From NCBI RefSeq assembly GCF_001549985.1, contig NZ_LROZ01000021.1:1-64000 (forward strand): a DNA stretch of 64,000 nt. The letters are read 5' to 3'. Source of the stretch: Myroides odoratus. GTDB taxonomy: Bacteria > Bacteroidota > Bacteroidia > Flavobacteriales > Flavobacteriaceae. Each line of letters begins with the position of its first letter. Positions within the stretch are counted from its first letter, which is position 1. The position numbers were made by a program, and so were the translations under genes. Shown here piece by piece: positions 45,049 to 53,433 of this stretch. The notes under the pieces were generated by a model. The model saw only the letters and a list, made by a program, of their open reading frames with translations, was not told the origin of the DNA and did not search any database.

Positions 45049-45080
45049 CAAAGGTATAATAAAAATACCAATCGGTATAT
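45049..45080 (-). promoter_or_regulatory. Promoter of the TetR gene with operator site 2
   Basis: -7 box TACCTTTG (45049-45056, minus strand) with the inverted repeat ATACC AATC GGTAT (45065-45078) lying across the spacer and -33 region. Binding there would block RNA polymerase, consistent with autorepression. Confidence 0.75.
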
Positions 45081-45197
45081 TAAAAAAATGCAAAGTTTTT
45101 ACAAGATGGAAGGTAAAGAAATGAGGATTGTGTGAATGGTATTCGCCTTGGTGTACCTCTTTAATCGATCAATCTTACAAATTCACCCCACTGTGTC

Positions 45198-46073
45198 TCA
45201 CGCAAACTTCTTACTTGCAGCAACACATAAAACTACCCCTAACGTAACGCCAATCATGCCAATTGAGATATATTCTTTTAAGAAAAAGGCAGCTAAAGCT
45301 AACCCGAAAAAGGGCTGTAATAATTGCAGTTGTCCTACTGTTGCAATTCCTCCTTGTGCGAGTCCTCTATACCAAAAAATGAAGCCCGTAAACATGCTCA
45401 TTGTCCCTAGATAAAGGAGACTTACCCAGGTATCCATTTGTATCGTTTCAAGAGAAGCTGGAATAAAGAAGAAAAAAGTAGGGACTAAAACGGGTAAAGC
45501 AAAAATAATCGCCCAAGAAATCACTTGGCTTCCTCCCATAGTTTTTGTCAGTACTGCTCCTTCTGCATAAGCTAAACCACATAACACAATAGCAGCGAGC
45601 ATCAATAGATCCCCAGTCAAGGAACTTGTCGCATGTTGCAGATAAGCAAATCCTACTACGAGTGTACTACCTAAAAAAGCAAAAAGCCAGAATAAAGGTT
45701 TAGGGCGTTCTTTTCCTCGTAATACCGCAAAAATAGCGGTGCTCAAAGGCAGGGTTCCTACAAAAACTAAAGACCTAGCTGCGGTCATATGTTGTAAAGC
45801 CAAAGAAGATAAAAGAGGAAATCCGATAACAGCACCTGCAGATACCAATAAAAGGGATTGTGATTCTTGCTTGCTTGGCCAAGTTGCTTTGGTATAGAAC
45901 AAGAAAAGCGCGGCAAGTATAGCGGCGATTAATGCGCGTACAAGGGTTACAAAAATGGGATCTAAACTCAATACAGCAACCTTTGTTGCAGGCATGGATC
46001 CACTAAATAAAAGTACGCCAATTAATCCGTTCATCCATCCATTCGAAGTAGTGGCAGTTACTGTTGTTTTCAT
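45198..46073 (-). CDS. EamA family (DMT) transporter
   Basis: A 291-aa membrane protein with about ten transmembrane helices in two EamA repeats. The helix pattern is clear (LIGVLLFSGSMPATKVAV; FVTLVRALIAAILAALFLF; LLQPFFGLALAAFFLKEYISIGMIGVTLGVVLC). DMT transporters usually export amino acids, amines or drugs. It is divergent from a MocR-type regulator that starts 88 bp away, the classic arrangement of a regulator with its target transporter. The substrate may be an amino-acid- or pyridoxal-related compound; that is inference. Confidence 0.88.
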   Translation of the reverse strand: MKTTVTATTSNGWMNGLIGVLLFSGSMPATKVAVLSLDPIFVTLVRALIAAILAALFLFYTKATWPSKQESQSLLLVSAGAVIGFPLLSSLALQHMTAARSLVFVGTLPLSTAIFAVLRGKERPKPLFWLFAFLGSTLVVGFAYLQHATSSLTGDLLMLAAIVLCGLAYAEGAVLTKTMGGSQVISWAIIFALPVLVPTFFFFIPASLETIQMDTWVSLLYLGTMSMFTGFIFWYRGLAQGGIATVGQLQLLQPFFGLALAAFFLKEYISIGMIGVTLGVVLCVAASKKFA

Positions 46074-46160
46074 TAGTTTGTTATTTTTTTCAAAAGTAAA
46101 TGGTTTTTATAGACAAACACAGTCGCAGTTTTGTATATTTGGATGGACACAGTTGATGAT

Positions 46161-47576
46161 ATGAATCAGAAATATATTTATATAGACTTAGCAGATCAAT
46201 TAGCCCATCAAATTCGAAAAGGGGTATTAAAAGAAGGTGATCGTATGCCTTCTATTCGCACGTTGTGTAAAACGTACAGTATCAGTATGAATACAGCAAA
46301 GCGAGTCTACCTGGAATTGGAATCGGAATCACTGGTACAATCTATTCCCCAATCAGGTTATTTTGTAAGTCACGTCAATTATACCCATTTTCCTTTACCA
46401 CAGGCCAGTAATCCTACGCCTTTAGCGGATAGTACCATTCCAAAGGATATTATTAATAAAGTTTATGCGAATATGGGGAATGAAGCACTGACTTTATTTT
46501 CTTTTAATTCATTGTATGGCGAGTTTCTCCCTAGTGCACAAATGAAAAAGGAAATTGTCCAGGCGAGTAAGGCATTAACCTATGGGGGAATTGATTATGA
46601 ATCCGTGCAAGGAAATCTAAATCTACGTCGTATGATTGCTTCCCGTTCAATGAGTTGGGGAGGGAATTTAACGGAGGATGATATTGTAACAACCAATGGG
46701 AGTATTAATGCCATTTCCCTTTGTTTATTAGCTATTGGAAAACCTGGAGATACGGTGGCTATTGAAAGTCCGTGTTATCCGGGTATTTATCAATTGGCTC
46801 TTGATTTGGGGTTTAAAGTAGTAGAACTACCGACTGATCCCGTTACAGGAGTAAGTATTGAAGCACTTGAGCAAGCTTGTTCAACCATTGATATTTGCCT
46901 GTTGGTATCCAATTATAGCACTCCTTTTGGCAGCTGTATGCCTACTGAAAACAAAAAGAAAATTGTTGCCTTATTAGAAGCACATCACATCCCATTAATT
47001 GAAGATGATGTCTATGGAGATTTAAATTTCAATGGTAAACGCCCGATGTGTTGTAAGGCTTTTGATACAACAGGGAATGTATTGTTGTGTAGCTCCATAT
47101 CTAAAACATTAGCTCCAGGTTATCGCGTGGGTTGGGTAAGTGCAGGAAAATACCAAGAAAAAATAATTCAACAAAAGTTGATTCACACTATTTCCTCTCC
47201 AACTATTGTACAAGAGGCCGTAGCTAATTTTATAAAATCAGGTAAATACGAAAAACATTTGCGCAAGTTAAGGCAAAGTCTCTTTGTCAATTATCAGAAA
47301 ATACTAGCCGTTATTTTGGAAAACTTCCCTAGTGGAACGAAAGTCAGTCGTCCAGAGGGTGGATTGTCGTTGTGGGTGGAATTTGACCAAAGAGTGAATA
47401 CACTAAAGCTATATGATTTATGTATCAAGGAAGGGATTAGTATTGCTCCTGGTCGAATGTTTACGGTACAACACCAATTTCAAAACTGTATCCGAATTAG
47501 TATTGGATTACCTTGGTCTGAAGAGATTGAGCAACAACTCAAGCGAGTAGGAGCATTGAGTTTGCAAACCTTTTAG
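46161..47576 (+). CDS. MocR/PdxR-type GntR regulator with aminotransferase domain
   Basis: A 471-aa protein with a GntR winged-helix domain (about 1-75: DQLAHQIRKGVLKEGDRMPSIRTLCKTYSISMNTAKRVYLEL) fused to a type I aminotransferase fold. The PLP lysine is Lys315 in SSISKTLAPGYRVGW. Such regulators sense PLP or amino compounds and often control a divergent transporter or PLP-synthesis genes. The frame can begin at 46131 (TTG) or 46143 (ATG), but a TATATTTG box at 46134-46141 overlaps both, so the ATG at 46161 is preferred. The divergent EamA exporter is the probable target. Confidence 0.9.
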   Translation: MNQKYIYIDLADQLAHQIRKGVLKEGDRMPSIRTLCKTYSISMNTAKRVYLELESESLVQSIPQSGYFVSHVNYTHFPLPQASNPTPLADSTIPKDIINKVYANMGNEALTLFSFNSLYGEFLPSAQMKKEIVQASKALTYGGIDYESVQGNLNLRRMIASRSMSWGGNLTEDDIVTTNGSINAISLCLLAIGKPGDTVAIESPCYPGIYQLALDLGFKVVELPTDPVTGVSIEALEQACSTIDICLLVSNYSTPFGSCMPTENKKKIVALLEAHHIPLIEDDVYGDLNFNGKRPMCCKAFDTTGNVLLCSSISKTLAPGYRVGWVSAGKYQEKIIQQKLIHTISSPTIVQEAVANFIKSGKYEKHLRKLRQSLFVNYQKILAVILENFPSGTKVSRPEGGLSLWVEFDQRVNTLKLYDLCIKEGISIAPGRMFTVQHQFQNCIRISIGLPWSEEIEQQLKRVGALSLQTF

Positions 47577-47666
47577 TCTAGGGTATTGGTTCTCTGATGC
47601 TTGGTTATTCTCTAGCACAAGAAGAATCCTAAATTTTTTTGTGTCAAAAAAAAACGTCAACTTTGT

Positions 47667-47756
47667 GTCCTGAAAGGGGTGCTGCATTGTTATGCGGCTG
47701 AGATGATACCCTGGAACTTGTTTCCACACCTGACCTAGGTAATGCTAGCGTAGGGA
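47667..47756 (+). ncRNA. TPP (THI-box) riboswitch
   Basis: The conserved thiamine-pyrophosphate aptamer segments are all present. These are GGGGTGC (77-83 of the 476xx block), GGCTGAGATGATACCC, ACCTGACCTAGGTAATGCTAGCG and the closing strand TAGGGA, which pairs with TCCT at the 5' end. The pyrimidine-sensing helix with CTGAGA and the pyrophosphate-sensing ACCTGA...AATGC...GCG are the diagnostic motifs. It ends about 42 bp before the PnuC-type gene. Known TPP riboswitches turn off downstream thiamine genes when TPP is abundant, so the transporter and its neighbour belong to the thiamine regulon. Confidence 0.95.
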
Positions 47757-47798
47757 TTTATAATTTATCATCTCATCATTTACCTTAGTTAAGTTAAT

Positions 47799-48395
47799 AT
47801 GATGCAGGACATTTTACAACAAACAACGTGGGCTGAATGGCTCGGTGTACTTTTTTCTATGATTCAAGTTGTACTTGCATCGAGAAATAATTCCAACAAC
47901 TATCTTTTCGGTATTGCGGGTATATCCTTGACACTCTATGTCATGATTACCGCAAAACTCTATGGCGAATTTACGCTCAATCTATACTACTTAGCGATGA
48001 GTATTTATGGTTGGCTGTATTGGAAATACGGTAAACAAAAAGAAGAAACTAAGATTTCAACTACCAATGGGCAGGAAAAACTTATTACGGTGGGCATTGT
48101 CAGTTTTACCTTTGGATTATTCTGGTTTTTCCTTACGCATTATACCGATTCAGATGTGCCTATTTGGGATTCTTTAGTGTCCGCTTTTGCTTGGGCAGGG
48201 ATGTGGTTGATGGCCAAACGCAAGGTGGAAAATTGGATTTTATTGAATATTAGCAATTTGATTTCAGTGCCTTTGATGATACACAAGGATTTGTATCTCT
48301 ATGCAGGATTGACTGTTTTCTTGTTTATTGTAGCCGTATTGGGGTATATCCAATGGAGTAAAATTTTAAAAGAACAGGTGTATGTTAAGTGCTAG
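47799..48395 (+). CDS. pnuT: PnuC-family transporter, probable thiamine transporter (PnuT)
   Basis: A 198-aa membrane protein with about seven transmembrane helices and PnuC-family motifs (WAEWLGVLFSMIQVVLASRNN near the start, NLYYLAMSIYGWLYWKYGK, WILLNISNLISVPLMI). PnuC relatives carry nicotinamide riboside or other vitamins by facilitated diffusion; members under a TPP riboswitch are predicted thiamine transporters. The riboswitch ends 42 bp upstream, so thiamine is the likely substrate. Its stop codon is 14 bp inside the next gene, which must be translationally coupled. Confidence 0.9.
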   Translation: MMQDILQQTTWAEWLGVLFSMIQVVLASRNNSNNYLFGIAGISLTLYVMITAKLYGEFTLNLYYLAMSIYGWLYWKYGKQKEETKISTTNGQEKLITVGIVSFTFGLFWFFLTHYTDSDVPIWDSLVSAFAWAGMWLMAKRKVENWILLNISNLISVPLMIHKDLYLYAGLTVFLFIVAVLGYIQWSKILKEQVYVKC

Positions 48396-49389
48396 TGCAT
48401 TGAGAATTGCCATGCAGGGAGCGATTGCTATTCCAGAGGAGGTCCTGGCACATATTTACAAACAACGATGGTTGCAAATATGGGTACCCCAGCAGTATGG
48501 AGGTTTGGGATGTGATTTTAAAACGGGATTAACCCATTTATACGAATGGGCAAAGATTGATGGAAGCTTAGGCTGGATGTTGACGTTGTGTTCTGGGGCG
48601 AATTATTTTGCTCGTAATATGCTTCCTGAAACTGCAGCTACACTCTTTGCAAAGGAAAATACTTGCTTTGGAGGAAGTGGCATGGTGGGAGGTACTGCAG
48701 ATGAACAAGAAGATGGAACGTATCTTTTAAATGGGCTTTGGCATTATGCAACGGGAGCACCGTATCTAAGCCATTTTACTCTTAATGCGAGACTGCTGAA
48801 ACAAGGAAAACCCTGTTTGGATGTGGAAGGTAATCCTTGTATTCGCTCTTTTATTGTAGAACAAAGGAAGGTGAAAATCATTCCAAACTGGAAATCCATG
48901 GGGATGAAAGCAACAGGGACTTTCTCTTTTGAGGTGAATCAAGTGGTTATTCCAGCGGATTATTACTTTGAGTATGATGCGTTTTATACAGATGATGTGG
49001 TAACCAAAATTCCTTTTCGAGCGTTTGCAGATTTAACGCTTCTCGTGAACTATTTAGGCATTGCTTATCACTTCTTGGAGGAAGCTGCTCTATTGCTTCC
49101 TACAGCGACTTTAAGTGCTTATCAGACAAACATCAGTGCAACTTTTGAGACAGTAGTAGAATACGCTAAGCAGCTGGAAAATAATCTAGCGAATAACTTC
49201 ATTATCACTCTAGAAAAACAAGAGGAAATACATGCGTTTGGTACCCAAATTGTCGAACAATTGATTGAACAGGTTATTCAGGTGCATGTACAACTGGGAA
49301 TTAAAGGAACGCAAGTCGATCAGCCGATACATCAAATCTTCTGTGATTTCTTTACAGCAACGCAACATGCCAATTTTAGAGTAGAATAA
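48382..49389 (+). CDS. Acyl-CoA-dehydrogenase-like flavoprotein in the thiamine regulon
   Basis: A 335-aa protein of the acyl-CoA dehydrogenase fold. The N-terminal LWVPQQYGGLGCDF-like segment (here WVPQQYGGLGCDFKTG), GSLGWMLTLCSGANYF, the FAD-binding beta region (GLWHYATGAPYLSHFTLNA) and SMGMKATGTFSFEV are typical. It resembles the HpaH/DszC type of flavin monooxygenase more than classical dehydrogenases, though the C-terminal helical bundle is short. It overlaps pnuT by 14 bp and is therefore controlled by the TPP riboswitch. A role in thiamine or pyrimidine salvage is inferred; no substrate is known. It could also be a degenerate member without catalysis. Confidence 0.75.
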   Translation: MLSASALRIAMQGAIAIPEEVLAHIYKQRWLQIWVPQQYGGLGCDFKTGLTHLYEWAKIDGSLGWMLTLCSGANYFARNMLPETAATLFAKENTCFGGSGMVGGTADEQEDGTYLLNGLWHYATGAPYLSHFTLNARLLKQGKPCLDVEGNPCIRSFIVEQRKVKIIPNWKSMGMKATGTFSFEVNQVVIPADYYFEYDAFYTDDVVTKIPFRAFADLTLLVNYLGIAYHFLEEAALLLPTATLSAYQTNISATFETVVEYAKQLENNLANNFIITLEKQEEIHAFGTQIVEQLIEQVIQVHVQLGIKGTQVDQPIHQIFCDFFTATQHANFRVE

Positions 49390-49442
49390 AAGAATAGGGG
49401 GATTTAATTCGGTTTTCTTCTAAAATAAAAAGATTGTTTCCA

Positions 49443-49473
49443 TTGTAAGACTTCTCTTGAAGCACTATTTTTG
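49443..49473 (+). promoter_or_regulatory. Promoter of the second EamA transporter gene
   Basis: -33 TTG (49443-49445), 20-bp spacer, -7 TATTTTTG (49466-49473). Confidence 0.65.
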
Positions 49474-49533
49474 CATCAAATTTGAACTTTATGCTTGAAG
49501 AAGGATAAAGTTTATTTTTTTTAATTATTTGAA

Positions 49534-50376
49534 ATGAGTGAAAAAAGAACTGCTATTTCAGCCGCTTTGACTTCTATAATGTGTGTGCAAGGTGGTGCGT
49601 CTTTAGCAAAAAGGCTGTTTCCTGTTTTAGGACCAGCAGGTGCAAGCTCCTTGCGCATTGGTTTATCCGCTATCTTGTTGTTACTTATCAATAGACCTAA
49701 TTTTAAAGCATTAACCACACAACAATGGCTATGCTGTTTAGGTTATGGGGTGAGTATTGGAGGGATGAACTTGCTGTTTTATTTTGCAATTGAACGAGTA
49801 CCCTTAGGTTTGGGAGTGACCGTAGAGTTCGTAGGGCCGTTACTTTTAGCCTTATTTTTATCGAGAAAAGTGCTCGATGTGCTTTGGGCCTTGCTCGCTT
49901 GTGCAGGGATCTTGTTAATTGTGCCTTGGAAGAGTAATAATGTGGATTTAATCGGACTGGGAATGGCTTTTACAGCCGGGATGTTTTGGGTTGGTTATAT
50001 TGTCATGGGAAGCAAGGTTTCTAAATTGATTGATGGACGAACGGCAGTTACGATTGGAACACTATTTGCCGCAATGATTATCGTTCCTGTAGGGATTGCC
50101 TCTGGAGGATTGGTTCACCTTACACTCAATCTTTTTTTATTGGGATTGGCCGTTGCCATTTTATCTAGTGCACTTCCGTTTACCTTGGACTTGGTAGCCA
50201 TGAAGCGCATGCCGGCAAAGAGCTTTAGTATTTTAACTAGTTTACATCCTGCATTTGCCGCTTTGAGCGGTTTATTGTTCTTAGGAGAAGCATTGAGTTT
50301 GATTCAGTGGTTGTCCGTTGCTTGTGTTGTTTTTGCAAGTATAGGAACTACAATAACCTCATCTAAAGTTAGTTAG
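49534..50376 (+). CDS. EamA family transporter, RhtA-like
   Basis: A 280-aa membrane protein with about ten transmembrane helices. The VPLGLGVTVEFVGPLLLALFLSRK segment and the closing ALPFTLDLVAMKRMPAKSFSILTSLHPAFAALSGLLFLGE region are close to RhtA, the threonine/homoserine exporter of enterobacteria. It probably exports amino acids or analogues. It is monocistronic with its own promoter. It is not closely similar to the EamA protein at 45198, so the two are not a recent duplication. Confidence 0.88.
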   Translation: MSEKRTAISAALTSIMCVQGGASLAKRLFPVLGPAGASSLRIGLSAILLLLINRPNFKALTTQQWLCCLGYGVSIGGMNLLFYFAIERVPLGLGVTVEFVGPLLLALFLSRKVLDVLWALLACAGILLIVPWKSNNVDLIGLGMAFTAGMFWVGYIVMGSKVSKLIDGRTAVTIGTLFAAMIIVPVGIASGGLVHLTLNLFLLGLAVAILSSALPFTLDLVAMKRMPAKSFSILTSLHPAFAALSGLLFLGEALSLIQWLSVACVVFASIGTTITSSKVS

Positions 50377-50475
50377 TGCTTATCGATTGAATTTTTACTT
50401 TAGTGTTATTGAATAGCAAAGAAAAGGGAGTCGAACAAAATAAAAGGAAGTACCTCATTTTTAAAGAGAATAGTT

Positions 50476-50483
50476 TACCTTTG
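50476..50483 (+). promoter_or_regulatory. -7 box of pepD
   Basis: TACCTTTG, 35 bp upstream of the ATG. No clear -33 element. Confidence 0.55.
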
Positions 50484-50518
50484 AGGAACAAGGAATAATA
50501 AGAATCTATATTGAAATT

Positions 50519-51991
50519 ATGAACCAAGAAATAAGAAACTTAGAACCTAAACAAGTATGGAATAAGTTTGCTGATTTAAATGCAGTGCCACGTCCTTCTA
50601 AAAAAGAAGAACGCGTGATTGCGTTTATGGTAGACTTTGGAAAGTCACTAGGATTAGAAACAATCCAAGATGAGGTAGGAAATGTTATCATTAAGAAACC
50701 TGCAACTGCGGGAATGGAGAACAGAAAAACCATTGTGATGCAATCGCACTTGGATATGGTTCACCAAAAAAATAACGATACAGATTTTGATTTCGATACA
50801 CAAGGAATTGAAATGTATGTTGAAGATGGATGGGTACGTGCTAAAGGAACGACTTTAGGAGCGGATAATGGACTTGGAGTTGCTACGATTATGGCAATTT
50901 TAGAAAGTTCAACTATTCCACACCCTGCGATTGAAGCGCTTTTTACGATTGATGAGGAGACTGGAATGACAGGGGCAAAAGGATTAAAAGGAGGTTTATT
51001 AGAAGGTGAAATCCTTTTAAACTTAGATACAGAGGAAGATGATGAAATTGATATCGGATGTGCTGGAGGTATTGATGTAACTGCAGCAGCAGAGTACGAT
51101 GAAGAAGATACACCAGAAAATTCGGTAGGATATCGCATTACAATTAAAGGATTAAACGGAGGACATTCAGGAATGGATATCCACAAAGGATTGGGGAATG
51201 CAAATAAGATCATGAACCGTTTGTTGTTTGATGCTTTTGATAATTTTGGTTTACAAATTGCTACAATCAAAGGAGGAAGTTTGCGTAATGCTATTCCACG
51301 TGAAAGCGTTGCAACTGTGATTATTGCTCAAATGTATGATGAGGCTTTCGTTTATGATATGACACAAATTGTTGAAGATATCAAAGCGGAATTGCATACT
51401 GTTGATCCAGGATTTGAAGTTATTTTCGAAAAATTAGACGAGGCAGAGACACCGAAAAAAGTTATGCCTTCTATGGCACAATATTTCTTCGTGCGTTCGA
51501 TGTATGCGGCGCATAATGGTGTATTCCGTATGAGCCCTGACTTTGATGATTTAGTAGAAGCATCGAATAATATTGCTAAAGTTGAGGTAGGGAATGGACA
51601 GTTAACTGTAAAATGTTTAACGCGTTCATCTGTAGAATCTTCTAAAATGGACGTAGCGAATGGCTTGCGTTCTGCTTTTGAATTAATGGGATGTGAAGTA
51701 GAGTTTTCAGGTTCATACCCAGGATGGAGCCCAAATCCAGATTCAGCAATTTTAGATGTGTTAGTTGATATTTACGAAAAACAACACAACGAAAAACCAA
51801 ATGTGGTAGCTTGTCATGCTGGATTGGAATGTGGAATCTTAGGAACACATTATCCAGATATGGATATGATTTCTTTTGGTCCAACCATTAAAGGAGCTCA
51901 CTCTCCTGCAGAGCGTGCAAATATTGAGTCACTTCAAAAATTCTGGAACTTTGTTTTAGAGATTTTAAAACAAATCCCAGAGAAAAAATAA
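50519..51991 (+). CDS. pepD: Aminoacyl-histidine dipeptidase (PepD-like)
   Basis: A 490-aa cytoplasmic zinc peptidase of family M20. Metal ligands are visible in MQSHLDMV (His77, Asp79), GADNGLGVA and DEETGMTGA, with a dimerisation insert (about 190-320) and HSPAERANI near the end. It cleaves Xaa-His and other dipeptides, feeding amino-acid pools. Full length. It has its own promoter box and a strong terminator, so it is a single-gene unit. Confidence 0.93.
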   Translation: MNQEIRNLEPKQVWNKFADLNAVPRPSKKEERVIAFMVDFGKSLGLETIQDEVGNVIIKKPATAGMENRKTIVMQSHLDMVHQKNNDTDFDFDTQGIEMYVEDGWVRAKGTTLGADNGLGVATIMAILESSTIPHPAIEALFTIDEETGMTGAKGLKGGLLEGEILLNLDTEEDDEIDIGCAGGIDVTAAAEYDEEDTPENSVGYRITIKGLNGGHSGMDIHKGLGNANKIMNRLLFDAFDNFGLQIATIKGGSLRNAIPRESVATVIIAQMYDEAFVYDMTQIVEDIKAELHTVDPGFEVIFEKLDEAETPKKVMPSMAQYFFVRSMYAAHNGVFRMSPDFDDLVEASNNIAKVEVGNGQLTVKCLTRSSVESSKMDVANGLRSAFELMGCEVEFSGSYPGWSPNPDSAILDVLVDIYEKQHNEKPNVVACHAGLECGILGTHYPDMDMISFGPTIKGAHSPAERANIESLQKFWNFVLEILKQIPEKK

Positions 51992-52013
51992 AGAATATAT
52001 ATACTTGATATAG

Positions 52014-52049
52014 AAAAGCAGCAAACTTTAGTTTGCTGCTTTTTTTTTT
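52014..52049 (+). terminator. Intrinsic terminator of pepD
   Basis: AAAAGCAGCAAAC, loop TTTA, GTTTGCTGCTTTT, then a T-run. Confidence 0.92.
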
Positions 52050-52198
52050 GAGTAAATAAAAGAGAGCAAATCGTTTTAATGCTTGCGCTTATAGTGAGAA
52101 GGTGAGTTATTAATTAAGTTATATTTAAGAATATTAAGTTTTAATTATGATTTTAGATAAATATTCTTATTTTTACTTGATAACTAAATAAATTATTT

Positions 52199-52624
52199 AT
52201 GCTGAAGACTACTTACTTTACCTTACTAACGTTATTTTTTACAACCGTCCTCGTAGCTCAAGACGTTAAATTCAAAAATAAAATAGTGTCGATAGACCAG
52301 AATGAAGTGCTTAATTATGAACAGCCTTTTATGTCTGATAATATGACTTTTTTCAAGCTTAATTCTAAAGAAGAAATCCTTTATCTTCAATATACAAATG
52401 ATCCACATAGCCGTAAGGCTAATATGTTGTATTATACTATTGCCTTTGTACAGCAAAAAGTTTCTTTCGAAACACAAAAATTTAATCAGCAAGGACTTAA
52501 AAAAGTCTTTAAAAAAATGGTGAAAGAAGGGATTGTTTTACCTGATGGGACAATTGACGTAGATGCGATGGAGCGTTTCAAAGTAAAGTATGAAGACAAT
52601 ATAACGAAGTTTTTAGTTCGTTAG
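52199..52624 (+). CDS. Small secreted protein of unknown function
   Basis: A 141-aa protein with a signal peptide (about residues 1-20, ending VLVAQ) and no other membrane segment. The mature part is charged and moderately helical at the C-terminus (FNQQGLKKVFKKMVKEGIV), with an aromatic beta-like stretch (EILYLQYTNDPHSRKANMLYYTIAF). No family is recognised. It stands between the pepD terminator and the YceI gene, with about 110 bp on the downstream side. Secretion suggests a periplasmic role; nothing more can be supported. Confidence 0.65.
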   Translation: MLKTTYFTLLTLFFTTVLVAQDVKFKNKIVSIDQNEVLNYEQPFMSDNMTFFKLNSKEEILYLQYTNDPHSRKANMLYYTIAFVQQKVSFETQKFNQQGLKKVFKKMVKEGIVLPDGTIDVDAMERFKVKYEDNITKFLVR

Positions 52625-52736
52625 GGGGACCAAAACTGCCATAATTATTTAAGGAAATTTTAATTTTTAGGCACAGCAAATTGTGGATTGCTTTTTGTAC
52701 ATTAGTTGCTTCAAGAAAACAAAACTCAAAAGCATT

Positions 52737-53339
52737 ATGAAAAAATCAATCTTAGCACTAGCTTTAGTAAGCATGGTAGCTATTTCATGTGGAGATAAAA
52801 AATCAACAGATACAACTGCGCCTGAAGCAGTAGAGCAAACAACAGAAGCGCCTAAACAAAAGGAGTTGACTTATTCAATTGAGTGGACAGCTTTTAAAAC
52901 ACCTGCAAAAGTAGGAGTAAAAGGAACTTTTGACCAAGTGAAATTATCAGAAGTAAACCAAGAAGCAGCTACATTAGCAGAGGGATTGAAAGGAGCGCAA
53001 TTCTCAATTGTTACCAGTTCTGCTAGTACAGGAGATCCTGCAAGAGATGAAACCTTGCGTTTAAACTTCTTCAGTAAATTAGTAGGGAATATCAACGGAT
53101 TCTTTGGTGAGTTTAAAGATGGTAAAGTTTTAGTGAATCTTACCTTAAATGGAATTACAAAAGAAAAAGAATTTACATACGAAGCTACAGAAACAGGTGT
53201 GAAATTAAACGGTTCAATTGATATTATAGCAGACTTTACTGCTCAAGATGCTTTCAACGCTTTGCATGAAGCTTGTAATGCTTTACACGAAGGGAAAACA
53301 TGGTCTGATGTAGAGATTGCTGTAGAGATTAAAAAATAA
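52737..53339 (+). CDS. YceI-family lipoprotein
   Basis: A 200-aa lipoprotein. The start at 52737 (MKKSILALAL) gives a lipobox SC at residue 18; the frame extends to a GTG at 52683, but that would put a polar stretch ahead of the signal peptide. The mature domain is YceI-like (SIEWTAFKTPAKVGVKGTFDQVKL, then a repeat of aliphatic strands and LNGSIDIIADF). YceI proteins bind isoprenoid-type lipids in a beta-barrel and are induced by envelope stress in some bacteria. The -7-like TACATTAG upstream is one base off consensus. A terminator follows. Confidence 0.85.
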   Translation: MKKSILALALVSMVAISCGDKKSTDTTAPEAVEQTTEAPKQKELTYSIEWTAFKTPAKVGVKGTFDQVKLSEVNQEAATLAEGLKGAQFSIVTSSASTGDPARDETLRLNFFSKLVGNINGFFGEFKDGKVLVNLTLNGITKEKEFTYEATETGVKLNGSIDIIADFTAQDAFNALHEACNALHEGKTWSDVEIAVEIKK

Positions 53340-53360
53340 AAGTAATAAAATACACGAAAT

Positions 53361-53396
53361 GAAGAGGAATATGCGGATATATTCCTCTTTTTTTTT
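53361..53396 (+). terminator. Terminator of the YceI gene, abutting the prfA promoter
   Basis: GAGGAATA pairs with TATTCCTC, followed by a T-run that runs directly into the -7 box of prfA at 53396-53403. Confidence 0.8.
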
Positions 53397-53403
53397 ACCT
53401 TTG
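53396..53403 (+). promoter_or_regulatory. -7 box of prfA
   Basis: TACCTTTG, 30 bp upstream of the ATG, sharing a base with the terminator U-run. Confidence 0.6.
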
Positions 53404-53433
53404 CATTCCAATTAAATTATCTCTTTTCAAGAT

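Noticed and set aside
45136..45414. Cysteine-rich plus-strand frame
   Set aside because: It is antisense to the EamA transporter gene, and its cysteines come from codons of hydrophobic residues read in reverse.
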